A stretch of DNA of 14,918 bases from UMGS1696 sp963643035 (GCA_963643035.1 CAVIKO010000048.1:1-14918); one strand, 5' to 3'. Shown: positions 1 to 8,012, counted from the first letter of the stretch. Notes: generated from the letters alone by a model not told the origin. Program-made: numbers and translations.

Positions 1-303
1 TTCTTGGTGATTGGGGGCTCATGGGATATTTCGGTACATGAGAACGCGCCTGTGCATGGATCTCAGCACATTTCAGAAGCAGGACAGTGTGTTTTACGTT
101 TTATTTTCGTAACGCTCGAAGCCGTTCCTCGTGTTATGAAGTCATACTTACACCGCTAGTATCCGAGATTCGTTTCTTCGACACGGCAGTATGATAGATT
201 GGCGGAGACAGTACCGGATGCCGCCTCCGCCAACAAGAAACTCAATGTCGCATTGCACAGCTATCACGATGCGGAGCGGTTGCCATTCAACAGCTTCATC
301 TAA
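1..303 (+). pseudogene. Possible gene remnant at left edge (one in-frame TAG)
   Basis: The first plus-strand frame is open from base 1 to a TAA at 301-303, interrupted only by a TAG at 157-159. The part after the TAG reads like ordinary protein (for example AETVPDAASANKKLNVALHS), and the part before it has no other stop. I do not recognise a family. It could be the 3' end of a gene entering from the left, broken by an amber mutation, or simply a chance open frame: one stop in 101 codons is uncommon but not improbable across six frames. The rest of 1-347 shows nothing else. If real, it converges on the radical SAM gene, whose stop lies 45 bases further on. Confidence 0.25.
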
Positions 304-347
304 ACCGCCCCTTCACACCTATGCAATTTATTGTTGACAGACCATGT

Positions 348-2957
348 TCATCTAAAATCCGTCACACCGTCCTCGCAAAGTAAACGTTTGCGACAGATGG
401 TATGATAACCGTTCTCTCCGGTCACGCCAAATTTCCGATCGATGGCACCGACAATATACGATGGATTGAGATAGTTCTCTTGGTTTGCATTACATACGGC
501 AGTGACAACCAAGCAATTGTTTTCGATCTTCGCACAAAGGGAACGGACAAAATCCGTCACATCCACCTCTTTCTCGCCGCTCTTGGATTTTTTCATCATG
601 ACCACTGGATGCCGGAAGTATTCCTCGATCGCGGCGCACGTTTCCTCCGTATAAGTGCCATGCACCCATGTAATCTCGTTTTCGGCATACGCAGCATCAC
701 TCGGTTTTGTTTTCGCGGTATACACATCGTGAATCTCAATTCCGGCGGGCATCACTTCAGCCAGGCGTGCTTTGATTTTCTCATTCGATACGTCCTCCAT
801 CAGGCGCAAATCGAGAATTTCCGCATCGCCTCCGCATCCTAAAGAAAGCGGTGTGGCAAAAACCATTTTGGGAATAGGATTGAAGCCCTCCGTATAATAA
901 ACCGGCAGACCGGATCGTACAACAGCGCGCATCATGACCTTGGAAAGATCGAGGTGGGAAACATACAGCGCGGGGCCGCCCTTTGAGAAACGAATGCGAA
1001 TGGTTCGCACAGCCCTGACACTTCCCTTTGGCGGAAGCACCGGTTTGGGCGGTGCAGGACGATCTCCCGCGATGTCGCCGGAGGAATCGGTCGTATCCGG
1101 ATGTCCGGGACACCAGCGGCAGAACTGCTTATCGACCAGCCGATTCACCCCGCAGCCGGAACATTTTTCCTTACAGGATGGCGTGGTCGCCGCTGCCGCC
1201 GCTTTATGCCGCTCGGAAAGAAGAAAGGCTTTTGAAACTCCGCTGTCGATCATATCCCACGGTAAAATTTCCTCATCCGGAATGGTACGGTTGGCATAGA
1301 AGGACGGATCCAGTCCACAATCCTCGAACACCTGCATCCATGCGTCAAAATCGAAATTTTCCTCCCATGCATCAAGAAAAATGCCGCGGGACACAGCGGT
1401 TTCGATCGCTCTCGACAGCCTCCTGTCACCGCGTGCAAACACGGCTTCAATGTGGGAAACCTTCGCGTCGTGGTAATTGTAGCGCACCTTCCTGTCTTTG
1501 ATACAGCCGGAGAGGAATTTCTGCTTTTCCTCCAATACGTCAAAAGTATTCTGCCCCTCCCACTGAAACGGCGTATGCGGTTTCGGAATGAAGCATGCCA
1601 CGCTAAGCGTCACCTGCGGCTGCTGTCGTTTGTTGCGCTCCGGAATTTTATAGTATTCGTCTACAACATGGTGGGCAAGTTCTGCAATCCCAGCGATGTC
1701 CTCATAGGTTTCGTGCGGCAGACCATCCATAAAATAGAGTTTTACCTGGCTTTTCCCAGCGGCATAAGCAACCCCTGCGGCGCGCAGGATGTCCGCCTCT
1801 GTGACGTTTTTGTTGATCACATCACGTAGTCTCTGACTTCCGGCTTCCGGAGCGAAGGTTAGGGTACTGGAGCGGACGGTAGAAATCTTATCCATCAGTT
1901 CCTTTGTGAAACTGTCCGCGCGCAGGGACGGGAGTGAAATGCTGACCCGTTTGTCCGTCGTCCACGAAAGCAGCTCATCGGTCAGTTCACGGATTTTCGT
2001 GTAATCGCTGATGGATAGAGAACACATAGAAATCTCATCGTAGCCACTGTTCTCAATCTGCGTTCTGGCAAGATCATTCAAAACTTCCGGTGAACGTTCC
2101 CGAACAGGACGGGTAACAAATCCCGCTTGGCAGAAACGACAGCCCCGGATACAGCCGCGGAATACCTCGATGGTCACACGATCCTGTACCGTCTCAATAT
2201 ACGGAATCACGGGATTTTTTGGCAGATAGCAGTGATCGATGTCCTGCACGACCCGTTTCGTTACTTTTGCCGGGACACGCGAATCCTTCGGTGTGATGGA
2301 AGCGATGGTGCCATCGTCGTGATAGGTGACAGTATAGAGGGACGGGACATAAAAGCCTTTCAACTCTGTCGCGGCGGCAAAGAGAAATTTTTTTCGCGTA
2401 TAGGTGCCGTCGTCCTTCATTTTTATGTACAGCCGTGCAAGCTCTGCCAGAGCTTCCTCTCCTTCTCCAATCGAAAAAATATCGACAAAATCAGCGACCG
2501 GCTCGGCGTTGTAGGAGCAGGGACCGCCAGCTATGACGATCGGATCTTCATCCCCGCGTTCGTCGGCATGGAGAGTGATCCGCGCAAGCAACAGCATTTT
2601 CACCATTGTGGTATAACACAGCTCGTACTGCATCGTGAATGCCACCATGTCAAACTCACCCACAGGATCGCCGCTTTCGTGTGTAAACAGCGGAATTCCG
2701 CGTTTCTCCATCTCCGCTACCATATCCGTCCACGGGGCGTATACACGTTCGCACCAGACTTCCGGAATCTCATTGAACACACCGCAAAGGATCCGCATAC
2801 CGAGATTGGACATACCGATTTCATATACATCCGGAAAACAGAACGCAACGCGCATTTTCACTTTATCCAAATCCTTAAAAACGCTGCCTGTCTCGCCGCC
2901 GGAATATCGTCCCGGTTTTTCGACAGTGGTGATAAAGCTCTTTATATCTTCTCTCAT
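348..2957 (-). CDS. B12-type radical SAM protein (TIGR03960-like) fused to a DUF2344/TIGR03936 domain
   Basis: An 869-residue protein in three parts. Residues about 25-150 resemble the B12-binding-like N-terminal region of TIGR03960 (VAFCFPDVYEIGMSNLGMRI). Residues about 255-500 form a radical SAM domain with the canonical Cx3Cx2C cluster motif at C269, C273 and C276 (RGCIRGCRFCQAG), which ligates a 4Fe-4S cluster for S-adenosylmethionine cleavage. Residues about 650-869 match DUF2344 (YVSHLDLSKVMMRAVVRSG then GFNPIPKMVF). Between them lies a second cysteine group, C595, C599, C602, C613 and C616, likely binding zinc or an extra cluster. The substrate is unknown for this family; in many Firmicutes the two halves sit beside ribonuclease G and the rplU/rpmA genes, which are not seen here. 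The frame stays open upstream to 3413, but I place the start at the ATG at 2957 because an AGGAG lies just upstream (GTATAGGAGAAATTAC) and homology begins there. Stop is TGA. Confidence 0.9.
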   Translation of the reverse strand: MREDIKSFITTVEKPGRYSGGETGSVFKDLDKVKMRVAFCFPDVYEIGMSNLGMRILCGVFNEIPEVWCERVYAPWTDMVAEMEKRGIPLFTHESGDPVGEFDMVAFTMQYELCYTTMVKMLLLARITLHADERGDEDPIVIAGGPCSYNAEPVADFVDIFSIGEGEEALAELARLYIKMKDDGTYTRKKFLFAAATELKGFYVPSLYTVTYHDDGTIASITPKDSRVPAKVTKRVVQDIDHCYLPKNPVIPYIETVQDRVTIEVFRGCIRGCRFCQAGFVTRPVRERSPEVLNDLARTQIENSGYDEISMCSLSISDYTKIRELTDELLSWTTDKRVSISLPSLRADSFTKELMDKISTVRSSTLTFAPEAGSQRLRDVINKNVTEADILRAAGVAYAAGKSQVKLYFMDGLPHETYEDIAGIAELAHHVVDEYYKIPERNKRQQPQVTLSVACFIPKPHTPFQWEGQNTFDVLEEKQKFLSGCIKDRKVRYNYHDAKVSHIEAVFARGDRRLSRAIETAVSRGIFLDAWEENFDFDAWMQVFEDCGLDPSFYANRTIPDEEILPWDMIDSGVSKAFLLSERHKAAAAATTPSCKEKCSGCGVNRLVDKQFCRWCPGHPDTTDSSGDIAGDRPAPPKPVLPPKGSVRAVRTIRIRFSKGGPALYVSHLDLSKVMMRAVVRSGLPVYYTEGFNPIPKMVFATPLSLGCGGDAEILDLRLMEDVSNEKIKARLAEVMPAGIEIHDVYTAKTKPSDAAYAENEITWVHGTYTEETCAAIEEYFRHPVVMMKKSKSGEKEVDVTDFVRSLCAKIENNCLVVTAVCNANQENYLNPSYIVGAIDRKFGVTGENGYHTICRKRLLCEDGVTDFR

Positions 2958-2973
2958 GTAATTTCTCCTATAC

Positions 2974-3020
2974 GGAGACAGGGGGAAACACTGCGTTGGC
3001 GCAAGTCTCCCCCTGTCTCC
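2974..3020 (-). promoter_or_regulatory. GC-rich 13-bp hairpin immediately upstream of the radical SAM ribosome-binding site
   Basis: A perfect 13-bp inverted repeat, GGAGACAGGGGGA at 2974-2986 and its complement at 3008-3020. The 21-base loop holds a further 4-bp stem (TGCG/CGCA). On the transcribed minus strand the hairpin ends about 5 bases before the AGGAG of the radical SAM gene, so it lies in the leader and could modulate translation. The T-rich tract (TTTTGTTTT) lies on the plus-strand side, so as an intrinsic terminator it would suit rightward transcription, for which no gene is seen. Its role is inferred. Confidence 0.6.
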
Positions 3021-3049
3021 TTTTGTTTTCGATATTTTTGTTAGGCTGT

Positions 3050-3097
3050 TTTCAGAAAACACTGATTTCAGGTTGATTGTCACAGCATTTTCTGAAA
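3050..3097 (-). repeat. 10-bp inverted repeat in the leader of the radical SAM gene
   Basis: TTTCAGAAAA at 3050-3059 and its exact complement TTTTCTGAAA at 3088-3097 are separated by 28 bases. It lies between a candidate -10 box at 3108-3113 and the GC-rich hairpin at 2974-3020. It may be an RNA stem in the leader or a protein-binding palindrome; the sequence alone does not decide. Confidence 0.5.
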
Positions 3098-3107
3098 GGT
3101 TTGTGTT

Positions 3108-3113
3108 ATTATA
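3108..3113 (-). promoter_or_regulatory. Candidate -10 box for the radical SAM transcription unit
   Basis: A consensus TATAAT is present on the minus strand (plus-strand ATTATA). No good -35 hexamer lies 16-18 bases upstream (best is CATACG, 2 of 6 matches), so this is a weak call. If used, transcription would start near 3101 and give a leader of about 144 bases holding both inverted repeats. Confidence 0.35.
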
Positions 3114-3181
3114 CAATCGTTCTCCGAACGCGTATGCCATACAACCGTTCCATAAGAACCGGTCATTTGGCAATGGTGCGT

Positions 3182-6151
3182 TTATCGAATGAACATTTTT
3201 GAGGAGAGCAGCATCGGGATGAGCCAAAGAAGCTGATAAATTGCTATATACAGGGACGTCATGACACCGATGGAACCGGACAGCACAAGGAGTACCATAA
3301 TAGCGGCACCGATGAGCATGGAAAGCACACAAAGTGCGATATTGGTTTTTTTCGTATGCAGTACCTTGTCGCAATAGGAGATGACCTGCAAAAGCGATTT
3401 TGGCGAACCGCATGTAACCAATCCGCTTGATGCTTTTTCCGCCGTCTCGCTTTCCCCAGAGGGATACCGTACAACTTTCAGCGGAATCCGCTTCATATTG
3501 ACCTTGCGGGCGATCATACGCTCGTCTATGTTCGGATCAAAGGTACGCACGCAAACGTAAAGTCCGCTGTTCTGGAATTGTCCGAGGATTAGTTCAATGT
3601 CGCCGTCCATCACATACTGGATGTACATTTTGGCGACCAGGCGATCTTCCCGGAACATATACATAATCGACAGTTCGTCGGACATATCCGCATCCTCGTC
3701 AAAGACCTCGCGCGGAATCTTCAGTCCCCGCTCCGCCAGAGCTTTTGCACTGCCGAAAAGAATGTTCACGCCATCGACCTCCGCCGCTAAGAACCCGCGA
3801 TCGGTATCGAAAATCTGTACGTTGTCGGAATGTCCCATCTCGATGGTCGCAACCTCAAACACATCCTGCAGCGGCCCGCCTGCTTTCGCGAACACACTGG
3901 CGGCATAATACATCACGCGGTCGATTCGCGCATTGTTGTAGATGCGGATATTCTGTACCTTGACACTGTAGGACGGAAATACGTTCTTGTCGTCAAATGT
4001 GACAATCGAGGCGTTTGCGTATTCCGTGAGGGACGATTCCCCAATGATGGCACTGTCGAAATCCCGTGCTGCAACGCTTGCCCGCCAGAACGGATAAGAG
4101 AACGCAAGGAATACGGGGAGAGGTGCCATGGTAACAAGCGATACGATCACGACTCTGGCAATCTCCACGCCGCTGCCGCCGCGCACCCCAGTAAGCACGC
4201 CAAACAGCACAGACAGAGCGACGATAATTCCCATCACACAGGTGAGGAAAAGATTCGTGGTACCGTCGGGAGTATTCAGCCTTGTGAAGAAGCCGTCGAC
4301 AAAATCCGTTTTTTCGATACGCATGACGTCACAGATGTTTTCGTCCTCTGCAAACGCACCTGTTTCACAGCGGGATTCGTCGTCTGGAACACGGCACACG
4401 ATGTGCTTCGGCTTCGGCGAGGATACAACCTGAAATCCAAGAATTTCCCGTCTGGTGTTGTAGATCGCGCCGCCGATGGTCATCCATGCCGCGAACGCTA
4501 CAATAAAGTTGAACATTACCGGCTCGTCGGACTGGATCGTGATCCGGGCGATTATAACGGTATACAGAATCCCGGCGAAGGTGAGCAGCGTCGTCAGGCT
4601 CTCCGGTTTGGGCGTACCGCGGAAGATGGCGCGCAGTCCGTCGTAGATCTGCTCCCACGCGAATACACAAGCGAGAAGCATGAGCTGCAGACTGACCATA
4701 GCGTACACGGTCGGATAAACGGCCGGATCGAACACGCCGCCAAACTGTTTTGCGGTGCCGGTGAACAGCTTTCCCAAGGCCTCCATATTTTCAAAAATCA
4801 TGAGCAGGATTGTGAACACACCGCAGAATCCGAACTTAATCCACAAGGTGGTGAGCTTATATCTGTACCGCTTCTGAATCTCCGGCGTCTGGGAACGATC
4901 CATATATTCGGGATAATCGAGCTTGACCTTATGCGTGCCGTTCTGCTCCGCCTCCAGTCTGTCGCCGACCTGTCTTGCTGCTCTCTGCTCACGTGTTCCC
5001 GCCGGCGCCGTTTTGGGTTCGGTTTTATTCTTTTTACCCTTACCTATTCGTTTTTTTCCTTGCTCCTCCTCATCCATTCCGAACGCCACCATCAGATTGA
5101 TGTCTGTCGGATCAAGAGTATCCTCTGCAGACGTACCGTCCGTATGGAAATCGGTCGCCGTATCGGCTTTTTTATCGGTACTCTCCGTTGTACCGCCGTT
5201 TTTCTCCTCCGCCAAGGTGAGGGAAGCAGCGATGGCATCAAGATCAATTTTATCAAAGGAATCCGCATTTTCGACAGACGGCGCTGTATCTGCAGAGGGT
5301 GTATCCGCACCATAATCCGCTTCCATTTCTTTCGGCGTGAGCGGTATTTTGGTAACAGGCATTGTGCGTTGTTCCCCCGCCTGCGGCTGCGGAATGTCCA
5401 TGCTGTCCATGACCGCTCTGCCCAACTCGTCCTGTCGCACAGAATCGCCCTTTTCACTGCCGGTATCCTCCGTCATGACGGGAGCAGTATCGAAATTCAT
5501 GGAAACAGGTATTGTGTTTTTATCCAAATCTGCGTCGGCGTCACCAAAGAAATCCTCCGGCGGCAGCACATGATCTGCTTCATCCACCACACTCTGCTTA
5601 AGCCGTCTTGCGAACAGTCCGCGTTTTTCCTTCTTCTGTTTTGTCTTTTTCGATTCCTTTTTCTTTTTGCGCGGCGCGTCGTCCTCGTCGTAAATGCCTT
5701 CTTCATCCTCAAGAACATAGGGATCCTCCGACGACACTGCGGCTATCTTCTCTGCAAAGCTGTCATCTGTAAATTCAAATTCTCCCACGTCCGGATTCTG
5801 TTTTGGCGTTTTTTTGTCCGGCGCTGCTGTAAAAGCCGCGTCCAAATCAGGCAGTCCATCTGCCTCGGTTTCCGTTTTGTCCGCGCTGGCATTCCGCAAT
5901 TTCTGCAAGATGCTGTCGGAGTGATCCACATCGTCCACGGTTGCCGGATTCTCTGCGTTGTCGATCTTGAGGGCGGGAATATCATTGCTTTCCTGCTCTT
6001 CAGCGTCATAATCCGGCATATATTTCCGCAAAAGAGCGTGAATATCCAGCTCGCTGTCCGATTCCGTTCCGGAAGTCGCATCAATGGAGGTATCTCGTTC
6101 CTTGGGATCCCCGGCGTGCGCCGCATCTCCTCTGTTCTTATCCTTTGCCAT
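3182..6151 (-). CDS. Degenerate P1B-type (heavy-metal) ATPase-like membrane protein with long acidic N-terminal tail
   Basis: A 989-residue protein. Residues 1-430 are hydrophilic, very rich in Asp, Glu, Ser and Thr, with Lys-rich blocks near 158-177 and 365-375, and probably disordered. Eight membrane segments follow: about 436-455, 480-500, 518-540, 545-564, 633-655, 662-686, 938-959 and 966-985. This 4+2+2 layout is that of P1B ATPases. After segment 6 the sequence lines up with the family: LPV at 678-680 with a proline 8 residues later where the CPC motif sits, FDDKN at 719-723 where FDKTG sits, GGPL near 758-761 where the HP motif sits, a G786-F-x5-DG stretch of the nucleotide domain, and RTFDPN at 869-874 where TGDN sits. 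All catalytic signatures are altered, TGE and GDGxND are absent, and the actuator region (566-632) is far too short. ATP-driven transport is therefore unlikely; a sensor or scaffold role is inference. It begins 84 bases after rlmB and probably shares its transcript. The ATG at 6151 has only a weak ribosome-binding site. Confidence 0.75.
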   Translation of the reverse strand: MAKDKNRGDAAHAGDPKERDTSIDATSGTESDSELDIHALLRKYMPDYDAEEQESNDIPALKIDNAENPATVDDVDHSDSILQKLRNASADKTETEADGLPDLDAAFTAAPDKKTPKQNPDVGEFEFTDDSFAEKIAAVSSEDPYVLEDEEGIYDEDDAPRKKKKESKKTKQKKEKRGLFARRLKQSVVDEADHVLPPEDFFGDADADLDKNTIPVSMNFDTAPVMTEDTGSEKGDSVRQDELGRAVMDSMDIPQPQAGEQRTMPVTKIPLTPKEMEADYGADTPSADTAPSVENADSFDKIDLDAIAASLTLAEEKNGGTTESTDKKADTATDFHTDGTSAEDTLDPTDINLMVAFGMDEEEQGKKRIGKGKKNKTEPKTAPAGTREQRAARQVGDRLEAEQNGTHKVKLDYPEYMDRSQTPEIQKRYRYKLTTLWIKFGFCGVFTILLMIFENMEALGKLFTGTAKQFGGVFDPAVYPTVYAMVSLQLMLLACVFAWEQIYDGLRAIFRGTPKPESLTTLLTFAGILYTVIIARITIQSDEPVMFNFIVAFAAWMTIGGAIYNTRREILGFQVVSSPKPKHIVCRVPDDESRCETGAFAEDENICDVMRIEKTDFVDGFFTRLNTPDGTTNLFLTCVMGIIVALSVLFGVLTGVRGGSGVEIARVVIVSLVTMAPLPVFLAFSYPFWRASVAARDFDSAIIGESSLTEYANASIVTFDDKNVFPSYSVKVQNIRIYNNARIDRVMYYAASVFAKAGGPLQDVFEVATIEMGHSDNVQIFDTDRGFLAAEVDGVNILFGSAKALAERGLKIPREVFDEDADMSDELSIMYMFREDRLVAKMYIQYVMDGDIELILGQFQNSGLYVCVRTFDPNIDERMIARKVNMKRIPLKVVRYPSGESETAEKASSGLVTCGSPKSLLQVISYCDKVLHTKKTNIALCVLSMLIGAAIMVLLVLSGSIGVMTSLYIAIYQLLWLIPMLLSSKMFIR

Positions 6152-6235
6152 ATGCTTTTGTCCGATCCCACAAAACGCGGGATTCTTCCTTTCCCTATAT
6201 GGATCGCTATGGTATGCGCTATTTATTATTTTCGT

Positions 6236-7243
6236 TTATTTCGGCATTCTCTGCATCCGCGCCGCGTGACACAGCAGAATGGATGCCGCTGTAGAGACAT
6301 TCAGAGAGTTAACCTCGCCATACATCGGGATCGACACGAGAAAATCGCACCGTTCCCGCACGAGTCTTGATACGCCGTCGCCTTCACTGCCCAGTACAAT
6401 CGCACATGGGATATGAAAATCCGCTTCCCAGAAATCTCCGCCGCCCGCTTCCGCTGCGAATGTCCAGACACCCGCTTTCTTCAGCTCCTCAATCGCGCCG
6501 GCAACATTCTGCACTCGCGCGACCGCCATATGCTCAACGGCTCCCGCAGATGCTTTCGCCACTGCCGCAGTCAGACCGCACGCGCGCCTTTTCGGAATAA
6601 TCACACCATGCGCTCCGCAGCATTCTGCACAACGGATAATCGCGCCAAGATTGTGAGGATCCTCCACACCGTCGCAGACTACGATCAGCGGCATTTCTCC
6701 CCGGTCAGCGGCGATTTGCAAAATATCCGCAATGGAAACGTATTCTCTTGCTGCCGTTTGCGCAATGATCCCCTGGTGGTGCTCCCCGTTTGCCATCATA
6801 TCAAGTTTCTGTGCCTCTGCGTCAACAACCGGGATTCCGCGTTTTTTCGCCTCGGCGACCAACACTGTGACGGAACCTTCTCTGCCGGACACGTAGAGTT
6901 TATCCACCGGCCTTCCGGAACGCAGGAGTTCCCGCACTGCGTTTCTGCCGACGATGAGTCCGCTGTCGCTCTCTGCTGCGTCTGTCATCGAGCCATCTTC
7001 GTACAGAGGTGCATCGGATTGGATATATGCCTCAGATTTTTCTCTGGCATTTTGATAGGGCTTGCCGCCATACGCATTTTTCTGAGGTCGTGAAAAGCTA
7101 TGCTTATCGCCACCGCTCTCGCCGTCGTTTTTCTTATAAACGTTCTTTTTCGGATACGTTCCATAGGGCTTCTTTGTTAGAGCAGTATCGTATGTACCGC
7201 GGGACGCCTTGCCTGAATCCCGTTCGTATTTCTTTTTTTCCAT
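6236..7243 (-). CDS. rlmB: 23S rRNA (guanosine-2'-O-)-methyltransferase, RlmB/TrmH family
   Basis: A 335-residue SPOUT methyltransferase that transfers a methyl group from S-adenosylmethionine to a ribose 2'-OH of RNA; RlmB modifies G2251 of 23S rRNA in E. coli. All three SpoU motifs are visible: DPHNLGAIIRCAECCG (motif 1), IVLGSEGDGVSRLVRERCD (motif 2) and SLNVSTAASILLCHA (motif 3), which together form the cofactor knot. An L30e-like substrate-binding domain starts near residue 96 (VGRNAVRELL). The first 95 residues are an extra hydrophilic tail rich in Lys, Tyr, Gly and Ser, absent from E. coli RlmB (243 residues) and common in Firmicute homologues. The start is ATG at 7243 with a poor ribosome-binding site (GGGA about 4 bases upstream). 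The P-type-ATPase-like gene follows at 84 bases. Which nucleotide is methylated cannot be read from the sequence. Confidence 0.9.
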   Translation of the reverse strand: MEKKKYERDSGKASRGTYDTALTKKPYGTYPKKNVYKKNDGESGGDKHSFSRPQKNAYGGKPYQNAREKSEAYIQSDAPLYEDGSMTDAAESDSGLIVGRNAVRELLRSGRPVDKLYVSGREGSVTVLVAEAKKRGIPVVDAEAQKLDMMANGEHHQGIIAQTAAREYVSIADILQIAADRGEMPLIVVCDGVEDPHNLGAIIRCAECCGAHGVIIPKRRACGLTAAVAKASAGAVEHMAVARVQNVAGAIEELKKAGVWTFAAEAGGGDFWEADFHIPCAIVLGSEGDGVSRLVRERCDFLVSIPMYGEVNSLNVSTAASILLCHAARMQRMPK

Positions 7244-7318
7244 AGTCCCAGCGTATTCCCACAGTTCTTAAAATTTGCATAGCGCATCGTTTGCGCACAG
7301 ATATGCCTATACATTGTT

Positions 7319-7347
7319 ATTATATCACAAAATCCGCTCCTTGTACA
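7319..7347 (-). promoter_or_regulatory. Sigma-A-type promoter for rlmB
   Basis: On the minus strand there is TGTACA (4 of 6 matches to TTGACA) at 7342-7347, a 17-base spacer, and a perfect TATAAT at 7319-7324 preceded by TGA, i.e. an extended -10. Transcription would start near 7312, about 70 bases before the rlmB ATG. This is the only promoter evident for rlmB and the gene after it. Confidence 0.65.
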
Positions 7348-7496
7348 GTCCTATTTTCAAGAAAACCGCATTTTTATCTGTAATACTCGTTTTTTTCGCG
7401 ATTTTTAGCGCATTTTTCCATAACGACCGCATAGCAACGCAAAGGTGATCCTCTACAAAAACGCGATATAAGGCTGCTTCCTCCGCGTTTTCACGA

Positions 7497-7528
7497 AAAA
7501 AACACGGTACTGTAGTACCGTGTTTTTT
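7497..7528 (-). terminator. Intrinsic terminator after the zinc-ribbon gene
   Basis: A perfect 14-bp inverted repeat (AAAAAACACGGTAC / GTACCGTGTTTTTT) with a 4-base loop, ending in a run of T on either strand. It starts 12 bases past the zinc-ribbon stop at 7540, so it most likely ends that transcript; it looks bidirectional. The rest of 7244-7539 holds only the rlmB promoter. Confidence 0.9.
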
Positions 7529-7539
7529 CACAGAGAGAA

Positions 7540-7818
7540 TTACTGCTGGTTCTTCATCGCTGCGAAGCACTCGCTGCAATAAACCGGTCTGTCATTGCTC
7601 GGCTGGAAAGGAACCTTGGCTTCCTTACCGCAGTTGGCGCATACGGTAGTGAACATTTCCTTGGTTTCTTTGTTGCCGTTCTTTCTCTTATCACGGCATG
7701 CCTTGCATCTCTGGGGCTCGTTCTGGAAGCCTTTTTCTGCGTAGAATTCCTGTTCACCGGCGGTGAAGATAAATTCGTTACCGCATTCCTTACACGTTAA
7801 GGTCTTGTCCTCGTACAT
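7540..7818 (-). CDS. Small zinc-ribbon protein (CxxC-x17-CxxC type)
   Basis: A 92-residue protein with four CxxC pairs: C9-C12, C38-C41, C60-C63 and C81-C84. The last two are spaced exactly 17 residues apart, the signature of a small probable zinc-ribbon family frequent in Clostridia. Two structural zinc sites are expected. No enzyme domain, signal peptide or membrane segment is present, so a nucleic-acid or protein-binding role is likely but unproven. The frame is open upstream to 7890; I choose the ATG at 7818 because GAGGAAAAAG lies just upstream and homology to the family starts with the first CxxC. The longer form would run through the tRNA-like element. It ends at a strong terminator and appears to be a single-gene unit, or the end of one starting at the sigma factor. 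Confidence 0.85.
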   Translation of the reverse strand: MYEDKTLTCKECGNEFIFTAGEQEFYAEKGFQNEPQRCKACRDKRKNGNKETKEMFTTVCANCGKEAKVPFQPSNDRPVYCSECFAAMKNQQ

Positions 7819-7852
7819 CTCTTTTTCCTCGTTTCCTGTGGATGAAAATTTC

Positions 7853-7915
7853 TGCCCTCGACGGATTCGCACCGTCACCTTTGAAAACAACGCTCTACCG
7901 TTAAGCTATTCGGGC
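7853..7915 (-). pseudogene. tRNA-like element lacking an anticodon stem (degenerate tRNA)
   Basis: On the minus strand this 63-base element has a D-arm (GCTTAACGGTAGAGC), a perfect 5-bp T-arm at 7860-7876 (GACGG, loop TGCGAAT, CCGTC) and closing GCCC/GGGC ends. Only 15 bases separate the D and T arms, 8 fewer than usual, and they cannot form a 5-bp anticodon stem. The acceptor pairs only 4 bp and out of register with the T-arm, the T-loop has G where U55 is expected, and no CCA is encoded. It is therefore most likely a decayed tRNA gene, or a tRNA-like structure in the leader of the zinc-ribbon gene, whose ATG is 34 bases downstream. Confidence 0.5.
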
Positions 7916-8012
7916 TTTTATATAGAATCAAGCGAACAACACGCCTGAACCATTCGTGTGTATAGAAAGAACATAGCCATGTCCCACCGCATAAGGGCAG
8001 GAAATCGTTCCT

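Noticed and set aside
2127..3044. 305-codon plus-strand frame
   Set aside because: Antisense to the radical SAM gene, which has clear motifs; the translation resembles no protein.
2958..3413. Longer N-terminus of the radical SAM protein
   Set aside because: It would cover two strong hairpins and the end of the preceding gene, while a good ribosome-binding site and the start of homology point to 2957.
3830..6370. 846-codon open frame on the plus strand
   Set aside because: It lies antisense to the P-type-ATPase-like gene and rlmB, is rich in Arg, His and Cys, shows no domain, and is explained by the codon pattern of the genes opposite.
7325..7579. 84-codon minus-strand frame
   Set aside because: It spans the terminator hairpin and the rlmB promoter and overlaps the zinc-ribbon gene in another frame.
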